Source of the DNA: Bdellovibrionales bacterium
GTDB lineage: Bacteria; Bdellovibrionota; Bdellovibrionia; Bdellovibrionales; UBA1609
Direction: 5' to 3'
Assembly: GCA_016714165.1 (NCBI GenBank)
Contig: JADJNU010000005.1
Span: forward strand, 1 to 64,000
DNA: 64,000 nt
How positions within the stretch are numbered: the stretch's first letter is position 1; every line of letters begins with the position of its first letter. The translations under genes and the position numbers were made by a program. The notes below the pieces were generated by a model. The model did no database searches, was not told where the DNA came from, and saw only the letters and a program-made list of their open reading frames with translations. Of this stretch, positions 9,422 through 18,255 are shown one piece after another.

Positions 9422-10846
9422 ATGAAAATGATTTTTAGAATGCCTCTGATCTTCTTGGCCGTCTTATCTTTCTGTGGGTGCAGTGAAAATAGATCGGAGA
9501 AAGGCAATCCAACTCCCGAACCCAAAGTCCAAAAAAATGATGATAAAAGCACCGCTGGCGGAAAGCCCAGTCTGGAGCTGGGGCCCGAAGAACGTCTGCA
9601 CGATGCCGAGGTGAAGTTACGACAGTATTTGCAAGTTAATTCAGAGGACAAAGTGAATTTTGAACTTAAGCTGAGAGAAACTGGCTCAGACATTGATTCA
9701 ATTTCAGAATTCAAGGTTACATCATTTTATTACAATCGTTGCGATCAAATATTCACAACATTCCTTGGTAACGATCAAGAATCGTTTTCATCCGACCGAA
9801 TTTTGTCCGCTCTCAAGTCGGTACTAAACTCAGGCGACCAAAATGAAGTTGGACCTCAGAGACGTCAAACAATACTATTTCTGGGCTGTTTGACAGCGAG
9901 CCCGACTATTCAGAAACTCCTGTTTCATAACGATATTAATGATCTCAAATCAATACTTGCTGCGATTGAGGATATAAATAAAGATGTTGTTTCTCGTTGG
10001 AAAGATAATTCCCTCGGAGAATACGACTACGTACTGGCTGATTTTGGCTATACGTCCAGAAATTTGATTTCTCATTCAATTTTGGATTTATCTCATTCTT
10101 TGTGCAAGGAATATCCGTTTTTGCTGGATAACGGTGAAATCGGTTTAATATCAGGCTATATGAGAATCCGACAGCACTTAGATAAAATTCTGGAAATTCT
10201 TAAATTAAATGAAGACGGCGTTCCACAAATTGCTTTGGATTTGAATACGATTTCAGAACAACTTCACAACATCGCGGCAGAAACCAAGATACAAGACACT
10301 TCAGAAAGTGTGAGCCCCGTGACGAAATTAGCGCGGGACTACATGGGAAGAAACATTGTACGTAAAATAAATCAGGTTTTACGCCAAGCCAATGAAATTC
10401 CGCGAATAGACGATACGAAATCGTATGAGGATTTCCGAAATGCACTAAAGAACTTCCACTCGCTCGTTATGAAATTCAACCTCCATTTTCACGTTGAGAT
10501 AGAATCATTCGACGCAAATGAAGGTGCCAAAAATGATTTTTCAGAGATCGACCAAATTACTAGCCAGATGGAACCAACAGGGAAAAAATTTGGTCTTTCG
10601 TTATTACGTTTTCGATCCCAATTTGAGGAACATTATTCACAGGATTATCTGAACGGCATATTGGAAATTGGAAGCCGCCACCAGCAAGGCACAGCGAACG
10701 TCAACAGAGGTATTAAAAGTAACCAATTTGGCTACGAAACTGACTACGTATCTGACTCATCTCAAAACCTGAATCCAGAAAAATTAAGCAAGTGCTTTGG
10801 TAATCCGAGCATAGATTTACCTGGTGAAGGTGCAGATCAAAAATAG
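9422..10846 (+). CDS. Predicted lipoprotein of unknown function (cassette cargo)
   Basis: The product is about 474 residues. The ATG at 9422 is preferred over the TTG at 9410 because GGAG sits six bases upstream. A short basic N-terminus, a hydrophobic core and the lipobox SFCGC with Cys near residue 19 predict a lipoprotein. A Lys/Pro/Asp-rich linker follows, then a mostly helical domain with several cysteines (FYYNRCD, LFLGCL). I recognise no family. It lies between box 2 and box 3, so I treat it as array cargo. Confidence 0.75.
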   Translation: MKMIFRMPLIFLAVLSFCGCSENRSEKGNPTPEPKVQKNDDKSTAGGKPSLELGPEERLHDAEVKLRQYLQVNSEDKVNFELKLRETGSDIDSISEFKVTSFYYNRCDQIFTTFLGNDQESFSSDRILSALKSVLNSGDQNEVGPQRRQTILFLGCLTASPTIQKLLFHNDINDLKSILAAIEDINKDVVSRWKDNSLGEYDYVLADFGYTSRNLISHSILDLSHSLCKEYPFLLDNGEIGLISGYMRIRQHLDKILEILKLNEDGVPQIALDLNTISEQLHNIAAETKIQDTSESVSPVTKLARDYMGRNIVRKINQVLRQANEIPRIDDTKSYEDFRNALKNFHSLVMKFNLHFHVEIESFDANEGAKNDFSEIDQITSQMEPTGKKFGLSLLRFRSQFEEHYSQDYLNGILEIGSRHQQGTANVNRGIKSNQFGYETDYVSDSSQNLNPEKLSKCFGNPSIDLPGEGADQK

Positions 10847-10889
10847 TTGTTTGTATATGTGAGATTCCGCAGTAGAGCTTCCATTTCAT

Positions 10890-11129
10890 TTGCGGCCAGT
10901 GAACGGATACAATTGGACAGATGGACGTAGGATTCGACCCATTTCTACCCTCGACCAACAAAAGTTTGGAGGTGAATTTGAAGTTCAACTGCGAAATGTC
11001 ACCATCAAGGTGCGAGTAAATATCTTTGGGCGCATATATGAAGAGTTTAAAGGGCTTGATGCCGCTCAGCGAATTATCATCGAGTGCTTCGGCCCAAGCG
11101 CGCAAGAAATCTACGGAAGCAGCCCTTAG
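10890..11129 (+). CDS. Small hypothetical protein overlapping a 92-bp direct repeat
   Basis: A 79-residue frame from a TTG start, reading RPVNGYNWTDGRRIRPIS at its beginning. It overlaps the first copy of a direct repeat whose second copy (11251-11342) encodes a similar but truncated peptide. This looks like a gene and a nearby gene fragment. No signal peptide or known family; start and reality are uncertain. Confidence 0.35.
   Translation: MRPVNGYNWTDGRRIRPISTLDQQKFGGEFEVQLRNVTIKVRVNIFGRIYEEFKGLDAAQRIIIECFGPSAQEIYGSSP
10911..11002 (+). repeat. 92-bp direct repeat, first copy (second at 11251-11342)
   Basis: The two copies share about 85-90% of bases by eye, 340 bp apart. The core includes GGACGTAGGATTCGACCC. 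On the reverse strand it resembles part of a tRNA T-arm (GGGTCGAATCCTAC), but no cloverleaf could be built. The rest of 10847-11427 holds nothing else I can support. Confidence 0.7.
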
Positions 11130-11250
11130 CTCCTTCAAATCGAAGCTAGATTCAAATGACCTCTGATCCCATTTCTTTGGGAAAGGGAGAGCTCCGTTCG
11201 GACTCCTTAGAATTTCTCTAGAAAACCCAAAATTTGACTCCAACAGATAA

Positions 11251-11342
11251 AATTGGATAGATGGACGTAGGATTCGACCCATTTCTACCCTCGACCAACA
11301 AAAATTGAGAGGTGGATCTGAAGTTCGACTGCGAAATGTCAC
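11251..11342 (+). repeat. 92-bp direct repeat, second copy
   Basis: Second copy of 10911-11002. The encoded peptide (NWIDGRRIRPISTL) runs into a stop soon after the repeat, so this is probably a remnant of a duplicated small gene. Confidence 0.7.
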
Positions 11343-11427
11343 ATTTTGAAGGAATCAAAGACTCAATCGACGAGGTAAGTTGATGGGTTACACATTTTTG
11401 CCTCTCTGAGAAAGAAAAAGTGAGCCT

Positions 11428-11826
11428 GTGAAGACAAAGAAGCCGGAAAAGAGCAAGGCTACACGAGTTGCGGCTGTATCCACACAACATGAACTGATTG
11501 AATGCGATTTGGAATTTCCAAGGCTTGTTGAGGAACTATCTGAGCTTGAAGCTCCAGAGATGGATCAACTTGAGGCTACAGTTGAAAAAATCAAGCAAAT
11601 GACCTGGGATCAGGTATATAAGACCTCATCAAGAACCCAAAAGCGAGGTCTCAACTGGGAGCCGATTGAAGGCCAGCTCACGCAGTCAGGTAAAACCATA
11701 GCTTCCAATCGAATATCAAAGAAATTTCGTGCGAGGGTTTGTCGAGATGGAAAATTCATGGTGTTCATTTCCTTACATCCAGATCATGACAGTGCCTATA
11801 ATGAAGGCGGTGGTGAAGACCTTTAG
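11428..11826 (+). CDS. Small protein, possible toxin-like fold
   Basis: The product is 132 residues from a GTG start with no strong ribosome-binding site. The N-terminal half is acidic and helical. The C-terminal half (KIKQMTWDQVYKTSS, then KFRARVCRDGKFMVF, ending DHDSAY) resembles small proteins often annotated near toxin-antitoxin genes. A RelE/ParE-like fold is only a guess. A remnant of the last codons of a second copy lies at 12689-12719. No signal peptide. After it, 11827-12211 holds no gene I can support. Confidence 0.55.
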   Translation: MKTKKPEKSKATRVAAVSTQHELIECDLEFPRLVEELSELEAPEMDQLEATVEKIKQMTWDQVYKTSSRTQKRGLNWEPIEGQLTQSGKTIASNRISKKFRARVCRDGKFMVFISLHPDHDSAYNEGGGEDL

Positions 11827-11840
11827 CTTCCCCAGTGCTT
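11810..11840 (+). repeat. 31-bp direct repeat at gene end, first copy
   Basis: It covers the end and stop codon of the 132-residue gene. It recurs at 12689-12719 with a single mismatch. Confidence 0.75.
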
Positions 11841-12211
11841 TCACTGCGAGGCTACACCTTGAAGGTGCACATTCGGCAAAATGACGGATTGGGCTTTCAA
11901 ATTCGAGAGCCGCTGAGTCCTCGAGAGACGGTTATAAGCCTAAAAAAATCAATCAGGTGACGGTTTTTCTTAACTCGAGAGTGATGGCTCATCCAATTAA
12001 AATGTAACAATCGTGACGGGCGGGAAGGACATTATCGCCGTCAAATTCTGCGCCTTGTTAGCGCGAATTGAAATTAGCATGAATATTGCTGGAGGGAGGA
12101 CTAGCAACGGTGCCAGTCCAATTGAAATGGTTTACGGAGCCTTTTGCATGCCGATTATTGGATTTTTTGTGTCACAAAGTGTAATTATAACCGAACCAAG
12201 GAGACCAAATT

Positions 12212-12526
12212 ATGAAGAAATTAATACTGGTGGCAGCCCTACTGGGCGTAGTGCCATTATCAAGTTTCGCAGAAGAAACTAAAGGAATCGAAGGCCTTCG
12301 ACGGTATAACTGCAATATCGTTTCAGAGACTGGTGAAATTGAGGCCGTCTTACCTGTCGAAAAGACAGTGTTGGCAGAATCTCAGAACCAAGCCACAGCT
12401 TTGTATCTCCTCCACATTGAAGCGAATGCGGTATCCAGGCTGGTATCCGTCCCTTACATGACTGCTGGGACTACCGTGACCAAATACGCTTCTTTGCGCG
12501 AAGTATCTTGCGAGTTAATTAAATAG
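12212..12526 (+). CDS. Small exported protein (cassette cargo)
   Basis: The product is 104 residues. The ATG has AAGGAG nine bases upstream. A textbook signal peptide (MKKLILVAALLGVVPLSSFA) precedes an ~84-residue mature part with two cysteines (YNCNIV near the start, EVSCELIK at the end) that could pair. No family recognised. It lies between box 2 and box 3 and is like the other small exported cargo proteins in size and cysteine content. Confidence 0.7.
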   Translation: MKKLILVAALLGVVPLSSFAEETKGIEGLRRYNCNIVSETGEIEAVLPVEKTVLAESQNQATALYLLHIEANAVSRLVSVPYMTAGTTVTKYASLREVSCELIK

Positions 12527-12591
12527 CTTTCTCCGCCGTAATGCTATTCTAAGGTGGGCGCATGGTGTTACTTATTGTTCTATGCTTGAAA

Positions 12592-12617
12592 AGGCCCAGG
12601 AATCCTTACCTGGGCCT
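12592..12617 (+). terminator. Strong hairpin after the small exported gene
   Basis: Perfect 9-bp arms AGGCCCAGG and CCTGGGCCT with an 8-base loop, ~65 bp after the stop at 12526. No T-run follows, so intrinsic termination is uncertain; it may be an RNA-stabilising hairpin. Confidence 0.5.
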
Positions 12618-12688
12618 CTCCAGAGAACTTCAGACCCGTCCGCCCTTATTGTTTTACACGTTCACTGACCGCACCTAACGCGAAGATA

Positions 12689-12719
12689 GTGGTGAAGACC
12701 TTTAGCTTCCCCAGCGCTT
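12689..12719 (+). repeat. 31-bp direct repeat, remnant of a gene end
   Basis: Second copy of 11810-11840, isolated from any reading frame and ~27 bp before box 3. It looks like the 3' scar of a lost or deleted copy of the 132-residue gene. Confidence 0.7.
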
Positions 12720-12745
12720 ACTTTGAGATGCCGTTCTTGAATGTA

Positions 12746-12800
12746 GGAATTTTCTTACATTAAATGAGGATTGACACTGCGCATTTAATTGCACTAGATT
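12746..12800 (+). promoter_or_regulatory. Box 3 plus promoter of helicase copy 2
   Basis: The box GGAATTTTCTTACAT is at 12746-12760, TTGACA at 12771-12776, an 18-bp spacer and TAGATT at 12795-12800. From the promoter onward the sequence is closely similar to that of helicase copy 1; upstream of the box it is unrelated. Confidence 0.7.
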
Positions 12801-12897
12801 CAGCCACCCTGATTTTGATGGCTCCTCTCAATATTGCGGCTAATGGGAAGATTTATTGGAAGGTATCTTTTTCGGGCCTCATAATGGGAGCAAATCG

Positions 12898-15767
12898 GTG
12901 TCGTCTTTGAGAGTATTGGCTTTTTTTTCAGCTACGATGATTCCGGTTTTTTTGGGAAGTTGGTTTGAAGCCAGAGCTTCCTCGTTAAATTCTAAGTCTT
13001 GCAGATTATTTGTATCAGACTCATCCAAGCGTGAAGTATCCACCCTTTCCTATGGTGACCTTTCCCAGTGGCTTTCAAAAGAGCCTTTGTTTTCAAGTCT
13101 TCCCTGGGTGGTGACCTCAGAAGAGATAAGTCTTAAGGGGTTGGTGGTTCAGTCGACCGAGGAAGTTGAGGCAAGGCTTGTGATATCAACTGAGCTCAAG
13201 CGACTTTACTGGCCAAGTCGTGGCCTCACGGGTGGAGTCTCTCCCAGAGATATTATTCTACAAGCTTTAGTTGGAACGCAGTTTCATCCCTACAATTCAA
13301 CAGCCGGTGGGCCAAAAATCCTAAAAGATTCTCAACGAGAGGCTGTTCGAGTCAGCAGAGTCTTTTCGCAACCGTGGTCGTGATAGAATATTGCTGGTAG
13401 CCCCTCCCGGGTTTGGCAAGACCGAGGTTGCAGTTGAATTTTTATATAAGGCTAGATCTGCTTCTGGTCTTCGCCTTATTATTGCAGACCGAGTACTTAA
13501 TCTAAGAGATTTTTCAAAGAGTCTGAATCTCAGGGGTATTCCACATAGTCTGTGGTCGGCAAGTTCGCAAGAGCGTCCTAATTTAAGAGCGGCTGCGATC
13601 GAATCCAGGTCAGCTGAAAAATATGTCGTCACAACGACGGCCACCCTTAGAAATCAATTTAAAAGTTTGAAAGAGAAAGAAAGAGATGAACTCGCGAGCG
13701 TCTTAAAATTGATGGTCTATGATGAAAGCCAACATTTGGGAGCTCCTCTCATGCGTGAGTTTTTGGAAGACGTGAGTGCCAGGGATATTTATTCTGGGTT
13801 TATTCTGGGTCTTACGGCAACACCCGTCCATCGAGATGTCTCTCTTCAGGAGATGTTCTACAATCAGAGCTTTTGGGTTCATCTTGATAGCGCTGAAAAG
13901 GTGATGAATCAGACTGAATTTTTCGAAAGAAATGTCAGTGATGTGGTTGAGCAGCTTTATCAAACCTTTTCAAAGGGAGAGCTGACTCCATTTGATCAAT
14001 TATTTTTTCTCTCAAAAGAGATCTTTGAAATTGAGGATCTCTTCGTTCAAGGTCTGGACAGTCTTGATGTACCAGGCGGCCGCTACGTGATAAATCCAAA
14101 ATACTACGAATATATTGCTCGCTTTTTAAAGAGTTTGATTCAAGAGAAGAATAAGGTACTGATTGTTGCAAACTCAATTGAAGAGGCTGAGTCTTTGAGC
14201 GAGGTTTTCAAAAATGTATTTACAGATTTTTTCGTCGAGTTTATCCACTCAAAACAAGAGGTTGATAGAAATATAGAGATTTTAGAAAAGTTTAAAAAAC
14301 CCCAAAGGGAATCATTCTGTCAGTTCGTATGCTTGATGAGGGGGTTAATCTATCAGATCTTGATCTATTGGTCGATCTTAACTCCACGGCCAGTGTCACT
14401 CAGTTTTTGCAAAGACTTGGTCGTCTTCTCCGACTTAAGGAAGGAAAGTCTTGGGTAGATGCTGTAAGCCTTGTTGAAATAAATGAAGACACAGCAGGAG
14501 AGTTGCTGAGCATCTTGGAGTGAGCTAAAAAACATAACTCAACCCAGATCAAATGGTCAAAAGCCATTGAAGAGGCAGTATCCATCAGTCTCGGCAGTAG
14601 GCATAGACCAACATATTTTCGCACAGGACTCGTGGAATAAGCTTGAATCAAGTATTCAACAGTTTTGGCAACGAAGGCAGTCCACGTGGCGGCCTTTTGA
14701 AGAGGCAAGAGAATGGGCGAGAAATAGCGGGATTAAATCCAGTCCTGAGTGGAAGAAGGCCTCAAAAGAGGGGCGTTTGCCTGTGGATATTCCGGGTGCT
14801 CCACATACTGTATATAAAGGAAAATTCAAAGGTTGGGGCGACTGGCTTGGGACAGGTAGGATTTCTAAACTTGGGACTGATTGGAGATCCTTTGAAGAAG
14901 CGAGAGAATGGGCGAGAAGTAGCGGGATTAAATCCAGTCGTCAGTGGAGGGAGGCCACTAAAGAAGTGCGTTTACCTGATGATATTCCAAGCTATCCCGA
15001 TGTTGTGTATAAAGGAAAATTCAAAGGTTGGGGCGACTGGCTTGGGACAGGTAGGATATCTAAACTTGGGACTGATTGGAGATCCTTTGAAGAAGCGAGA
15101 GAATGGGCGAGAAGTAGCGGAATTAAATCCAGTACTGAGTGGATAAAGGCTTCAATAGAGGGGCGTCTCCCTGAAGATATTCCAAGTAATCCCAATGTTG
15201 TGTATAAAGGTAAATTTCAAGGTATGGGCGACTGGCTTGGGACTGAATGGCGATCCTTTGAAGAGGCGAGGGAATGGGCGAGAAGTAGCGGGATTAAATC
15301 CGGTCCTGAGTGGATAAAGGCTTCAATAGAGGGGCGTCTCCCTGAAGATATTCCGGGTACTCCAAGTACCGTATATAAAGGAAAATTCAAAGGTTGGGGC
15401 GACTGGCTTGGGACTGAATGGCGATCTTTTGAAGAAGCGAGAGAGTGGGCGAGAAGTAGCGGGATTAAATCCGGTCCTGAGTGGAATAAGGCCTCTAAAG
15501 AGGGGCGTCTCCTGAAGATATTCCAAGTAATCCCAATGTTGTGTATAAAGGTAGATTTCAAGGTATGGGCGACTGGCTTGGGACTGAATGGCGATCTTTT
15601 GAAAAAGCGAGAGAATGGGCGAGAAGTAGCGGGATTAAGTCCAGTTCTGAGTGGAAGAAGGCCTCAACAGAGGGCGTTTGCCTGTGGATATTCCGGGCAA
15701 TCCCTATGCTGTGTATAAAGGCAAATTTCAGGGTATTGGCGACTGGCTTGGTAGAGAGATCAAGTGA
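12898..15767 (+). pseudogene. Second exported SF2 helicase with PHINT-type repeats, five frameshifts
   Basis: Same architecture as 6173-9046: signal peptide (LRVLAFFSATMIPVF), Walker A in 13391-13440, DESQH near 13725, GLTATP near 13810, QRLGRLLRL near 14405, then six repeats. Frames break near 13345 (one extra base), 14305 (one missing), 14520 (one extra), 15508 (one missing) and 15672 (one missing). Corrected, it would be about 957 residues. The start used is the GTG equivalent to copy 1; a TTG at 12856 in frame is also possible. It is either inactivated or carries consensus errors. All SF2 motifs remain recognisable, so decay would be recent. Confidence 0.75.
14687..15764 (+). repeat. Six tandem repeats in helicase copy 2
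   Basis: Six units of the Trp-rich repeat. Nearly all read EEAREWARSSGIKS, where copy 1 reads AAREWARGSGIKS, so units resemble their neighbours within the array more than their positional partners in copy 1. Confidence 0.85.
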
Positions 15768-15791
15768 CACAGAACTTGAGAAGGTCCTTTT

Positions 15792-15859
15792 TTACTAGGT
15801 TCAGACGGATGCCTTTAGCCAGAAGCTCCAGCACGTCACAATCATCCAGATAGATTATT
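15792..15859 (+). repeat. Conserved downstream tail of helicase unit 2
   Basis: Counterpart of 9071-9138, with matching AATC ... GATT arms before the box. Similarity ends at the box that follows. Confidence 0.75.
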
Positions 15860-15921
15860 GGAGTTTTCTTACGTCGATGGCAGAAATAATGCTTGACGTT
15901 ATTTAGCTCAACGAGTCATAT
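15860..15921 (+). promoter_or_regulatory. Box 4 plus promoter
   Basis: The box GGAGTTTTCTTACGT is at 15860-15874, TTGACG at 15893-15898, a 17-bp spacer and TCATAT at 15916-15921. The next gene starts 39 bp downstream. Confidence 0.65.
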
Positions 15922-15959
15922 GGCGGAAATCTACTCGATACCAGCCGAAGGAGGCGAAA

Positions 15960-16373
15960 ATGAGAGTATCTAAAACTGCCATGATTCTTCTCGCCGCTTT
16001 TCCGTTCATTGGTATCTCAGGCTTAGCTGGCGAACACATTCCCATCATCAGCATTACTCCATCACCTTCACAAATTCAATTGGGTGAGAAGATTAACACC
16101 GAAGTTTCTATTGAGAATTCGGATGAGATCTTCGGGGACAATAATGGTTACGCCATTAAGGTTGAGGGGCCTTCGGCTCGCAAAGCCTATGACATGTTGA
16201 AGAATGTCGCCGCTAAGAAGTGGTATGCGACCGTTGATGTAAAAACGGGAAAAGATGTTGTTTGTGTTCATGGGGTGCAGAAGTATGGGTTTCGAAAAAC
16301 GAAAGAAAGAGATACTTATACATGTTGGTTTAAATTTGAAACTGAAGTGGGTTCAGTTGAGTCATCAGAATAA
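15960..16373 (+). CDS. Small exported protein (cassette cargo)
   Basis: The product is 137 residues with a strong AAGGAGG seven bases before the ATG. A signal peptide (hydrophobic MILLAAFPFIGISGLAG) precedes a mature ~115-residue protein with two cysteines (DVVCVHG and TYTCWFKF). Beta-rich by composition. No family recognised. It is the first gene after box 4 and very probably uses that promoter. Confidence 0.7.
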   Translation: MRVSKTAMILLAAFPFIGISGLAGEHIPIISITPSPSQIQLGEKINTEVSIENSDEIFGDNNGYAIKVEGPSARKAYDMLKNVAAKKWYATVDVKTGKDVVCVHGVQKYGFRKTKERDTYTCWFKFETEVGSVESSE

Positions 16374-16449
16374 TTAAAAATACGAAAGTAAAGTATAGAT
16401 GAGCGCGTCCAATCGGCCTTCCTTAATTTTTTAACCACGAGGTGAAGTG

Positions 16450-16820
16450 GTGGATAGCAAATTGATTTTGTGTATAGGCTTAGCTTTTGGGTCTGCAGCT
16501 GGAGCAGTGGAGTTGAAAACACTGAATGTCGGAGACCGTGGAATATTAACGGGTCCAATTGAGGAAGCAAAATTACCTGTATAGATAAGCAAACACGTGA
16601 AGTAAATGAATTTTCAGCCACTCTCGCTCCCTTGAATTCGTTTGGTCTTGAAGTAATAGGTGTGGATGACCTGACCGTAGTTGCTGTATACTGGCCCAGA
16701 GGCAATTTGAGCGAAATATTTGCCAAATACAAAGTCACATTTAAAAGTGAAGGACTTGACATAGGGATGGGTGCCCTTGTGCTATCAATGTTTCTAAACC
16801 GGAATTTGGATTTAGAATAA
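16450..16820 (+). pseudogene. Small exported protein gene with one frameshift
   Basis: GTG starts at 16447/16450 follow GAGGTGA. The first frame gives a signal-like peptide (LILCIGLAFGSAAGAVE) and stops at about 16583. The frame then continues in another phase (IDKQTREVNEFSATLAPL onward) to a stop at 16820. One base lost near 16570 explains both. The joined protein would be ~124 residues. The DNA after it (16821-17054) holds nothing I can support on this strand. Confidence 0.5.
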
Positions 16821-17054
16821 ATAAAGACTCTTCCAAATGAAGTAGGGTGAGCGCAAACAGCGGTCCTCTCCATGCTTTTCCATATTTCCGCAGATAATGT
16901 GACAATTGAGGGTAAAAATTTTTTATAAATTTTACTTTGTGACTACCTGAAGAACTGATGCACTAAGTTGTGAATCGTCTCGACCGAGAGAGTCATGTCC
17001 ACGCAACTAAAAACTTCCGCAATTGAAGAACCGAAACACATAACGATCAAGAAT

Positions 17055-17508
17055 TCATTCTTCCGCCTCAGCTTCCTTAACCGATTTCAAGTGGCAAACA
17101 ACCGATTCCGTTTTACCCCAATATTTCCATTCAAGAATAAATTGCAAATTCTGATCATCCTCTTCATCTTCAGGTCCCTTAACTTCTAAGGAAGAATAAC
17201 TCGTATTGAGTGCTACTAAGTCTTTAATCTTTTCAAGGCACTCTTCGCGTTCTCTATCTGATAGGTGCTTCCTAAAATGGAGTCCGTTCTCGTTCGATAA
17301 GGAATTGTAATCTTATCGTTATCTATCACCTTAAGACGACTTAATAGATTCACAATATTCTCTGTTCCATCTATTATTGTGAGGGTCCCTTTCTGGAAGT
17401 CTGATCCGCCACCCATTACAACCCATCTTCCATAGCCATTCTCAGCGTAAAAAGAAAAATAGAGAGGAAAATCACGATCGGGATTAATGGCACTTTCATC
17501 GTTCTCAT
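17055..17508 (-). pseudogene. Small exported protein gene on the reverse strand, two frameshifts
   Basis: The ATG at 17508 has AGGAG nine bases upstream and begins a hydrophobic leader (MKVPLIPIVIFLSIF). One indel near 17450 moves to the frame reading YGRWVVMGGGSDFQKG, and another near 17280 moves to the frame ending ESVVCHLKSVKEAEAEE at 17055. The joined product is ~150 residues. Only the middle piece is a plain ORF, so the gene is easily missed. It sits downstream of reverse-strand box 5. Confidence 0.55.
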
Positions 17509-17558
17509 TTTGGAGAGCTCCTCATGTTACAAGTTAAATAGGCAAGGCCTAGCTTTGG

Positions 17559-17614
17559 ACATTATGCATTAATTGACGTCAAGGATTATTCTTTCTGTCA
17601 TGTAAGAAAATTCC
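17559..17614 (-). promoter_or_regulatory. Box 5 (reverse strand) plus TTGACG
   Basis: On the reverse strand GGAATTTTCTTACAT spans 17614-17600 and TTGACG spans 17582-17577. A clear -10 at normal spacing is not seen; TAATGT at 17564-17559 is only 12 bp away. It lies 50-100 bp upstream of the reverse-strand exported gene. Confidence 0.6.
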
Positions 17615-17679
17615 TATAACCTTACAGTTTTAGGGCCAACCACCCACCAGGTAAATCTATTTGGGCAACCTCCGGAACA

Positions 17680-17699
17680 AGTGCCGCTTTGACGGCACT
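17680..17699. terminator. Hairpin behind box 5
   Basis: Perfect arms AGTGCCG and CGGCACT with a 6-base loop. On the reverse strand it lies between the end of the 17917-18192 ORF and box 5, so it may end transcription of the cassette that reads leftward from box 6. No long T-run follows. The rest of 17700-17916 shows nothing I can support. Confidence 0.4.
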
Positions 17700-17916
17700 C
17701 GTTTGGAATCCGGGTGTACAGAACACTATTTCTTTCTTGGCATGACCTGGGTTCTTTCTTGCTGATCATTTCCAAAGATTCTGGACCGGCTTTGCTCGGC
17801 TTTGTTTACCGATACAAAAATCGCGCAATAAAATATCAGAGATCCAATCAGCTACTACCTGCACATATAGCGCCTTATAACTTTCGCTGGGGATCTCTTA
17901 TGGTTGTGTGCTCATC

Positions 17917-18192
17917 TCACAATTTGTGGCGTTCAGCTCGAGATTTGGTCTTCATGTTTAACTTCCAAGTATCCGTAGCAATTCTCATGCGGTGCTCTTC
18001 GTCCTTGAGCCTTGACCCCGGATCCCATCCACTCTTTTGCCTGAGTGAGCATTGGTATATTTCACTGTCCACTTTTTGATTTATGGCAAAATCGAATGTT
18101 AGTAAATTATCGAGCGCGAATAAAATATCCATGTCCATTTGATCCATCCAAGATTATCTTGAGATGTTTTGGAGTTCTTTGCCTAAACGCAT
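17917..18192 (-). pseudogene. Possible small gene with an in-frame stop
   Basis: The reverse-strand frame begins MRLGKELQNISR, hits a TAA, and continues in the same frame as a 76-residue ORF (MDQMDMDILFALDNLL ... RAERHKL). It follows the exported gene at 18256-18621 on the same strand. Composition is protein-like, but no family or ribosome-binding site supports it. It may be a remnant. Confidence 0.3.
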
Positions 18193-18255
18193 GGGTAAAT
18201 CATTACTTCAACTATTCGGGGCTAGCTCATAGCCGAGCTCGTTCTAACTAGGCAA

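Noticed and set aside
10911..11342. tRNA T-arm-like sequence on the reverse strand of the 92-bp repeats
   Set aside because: Only the T-arm-like part is present in both copies, and no cloverleaf could be drawn.
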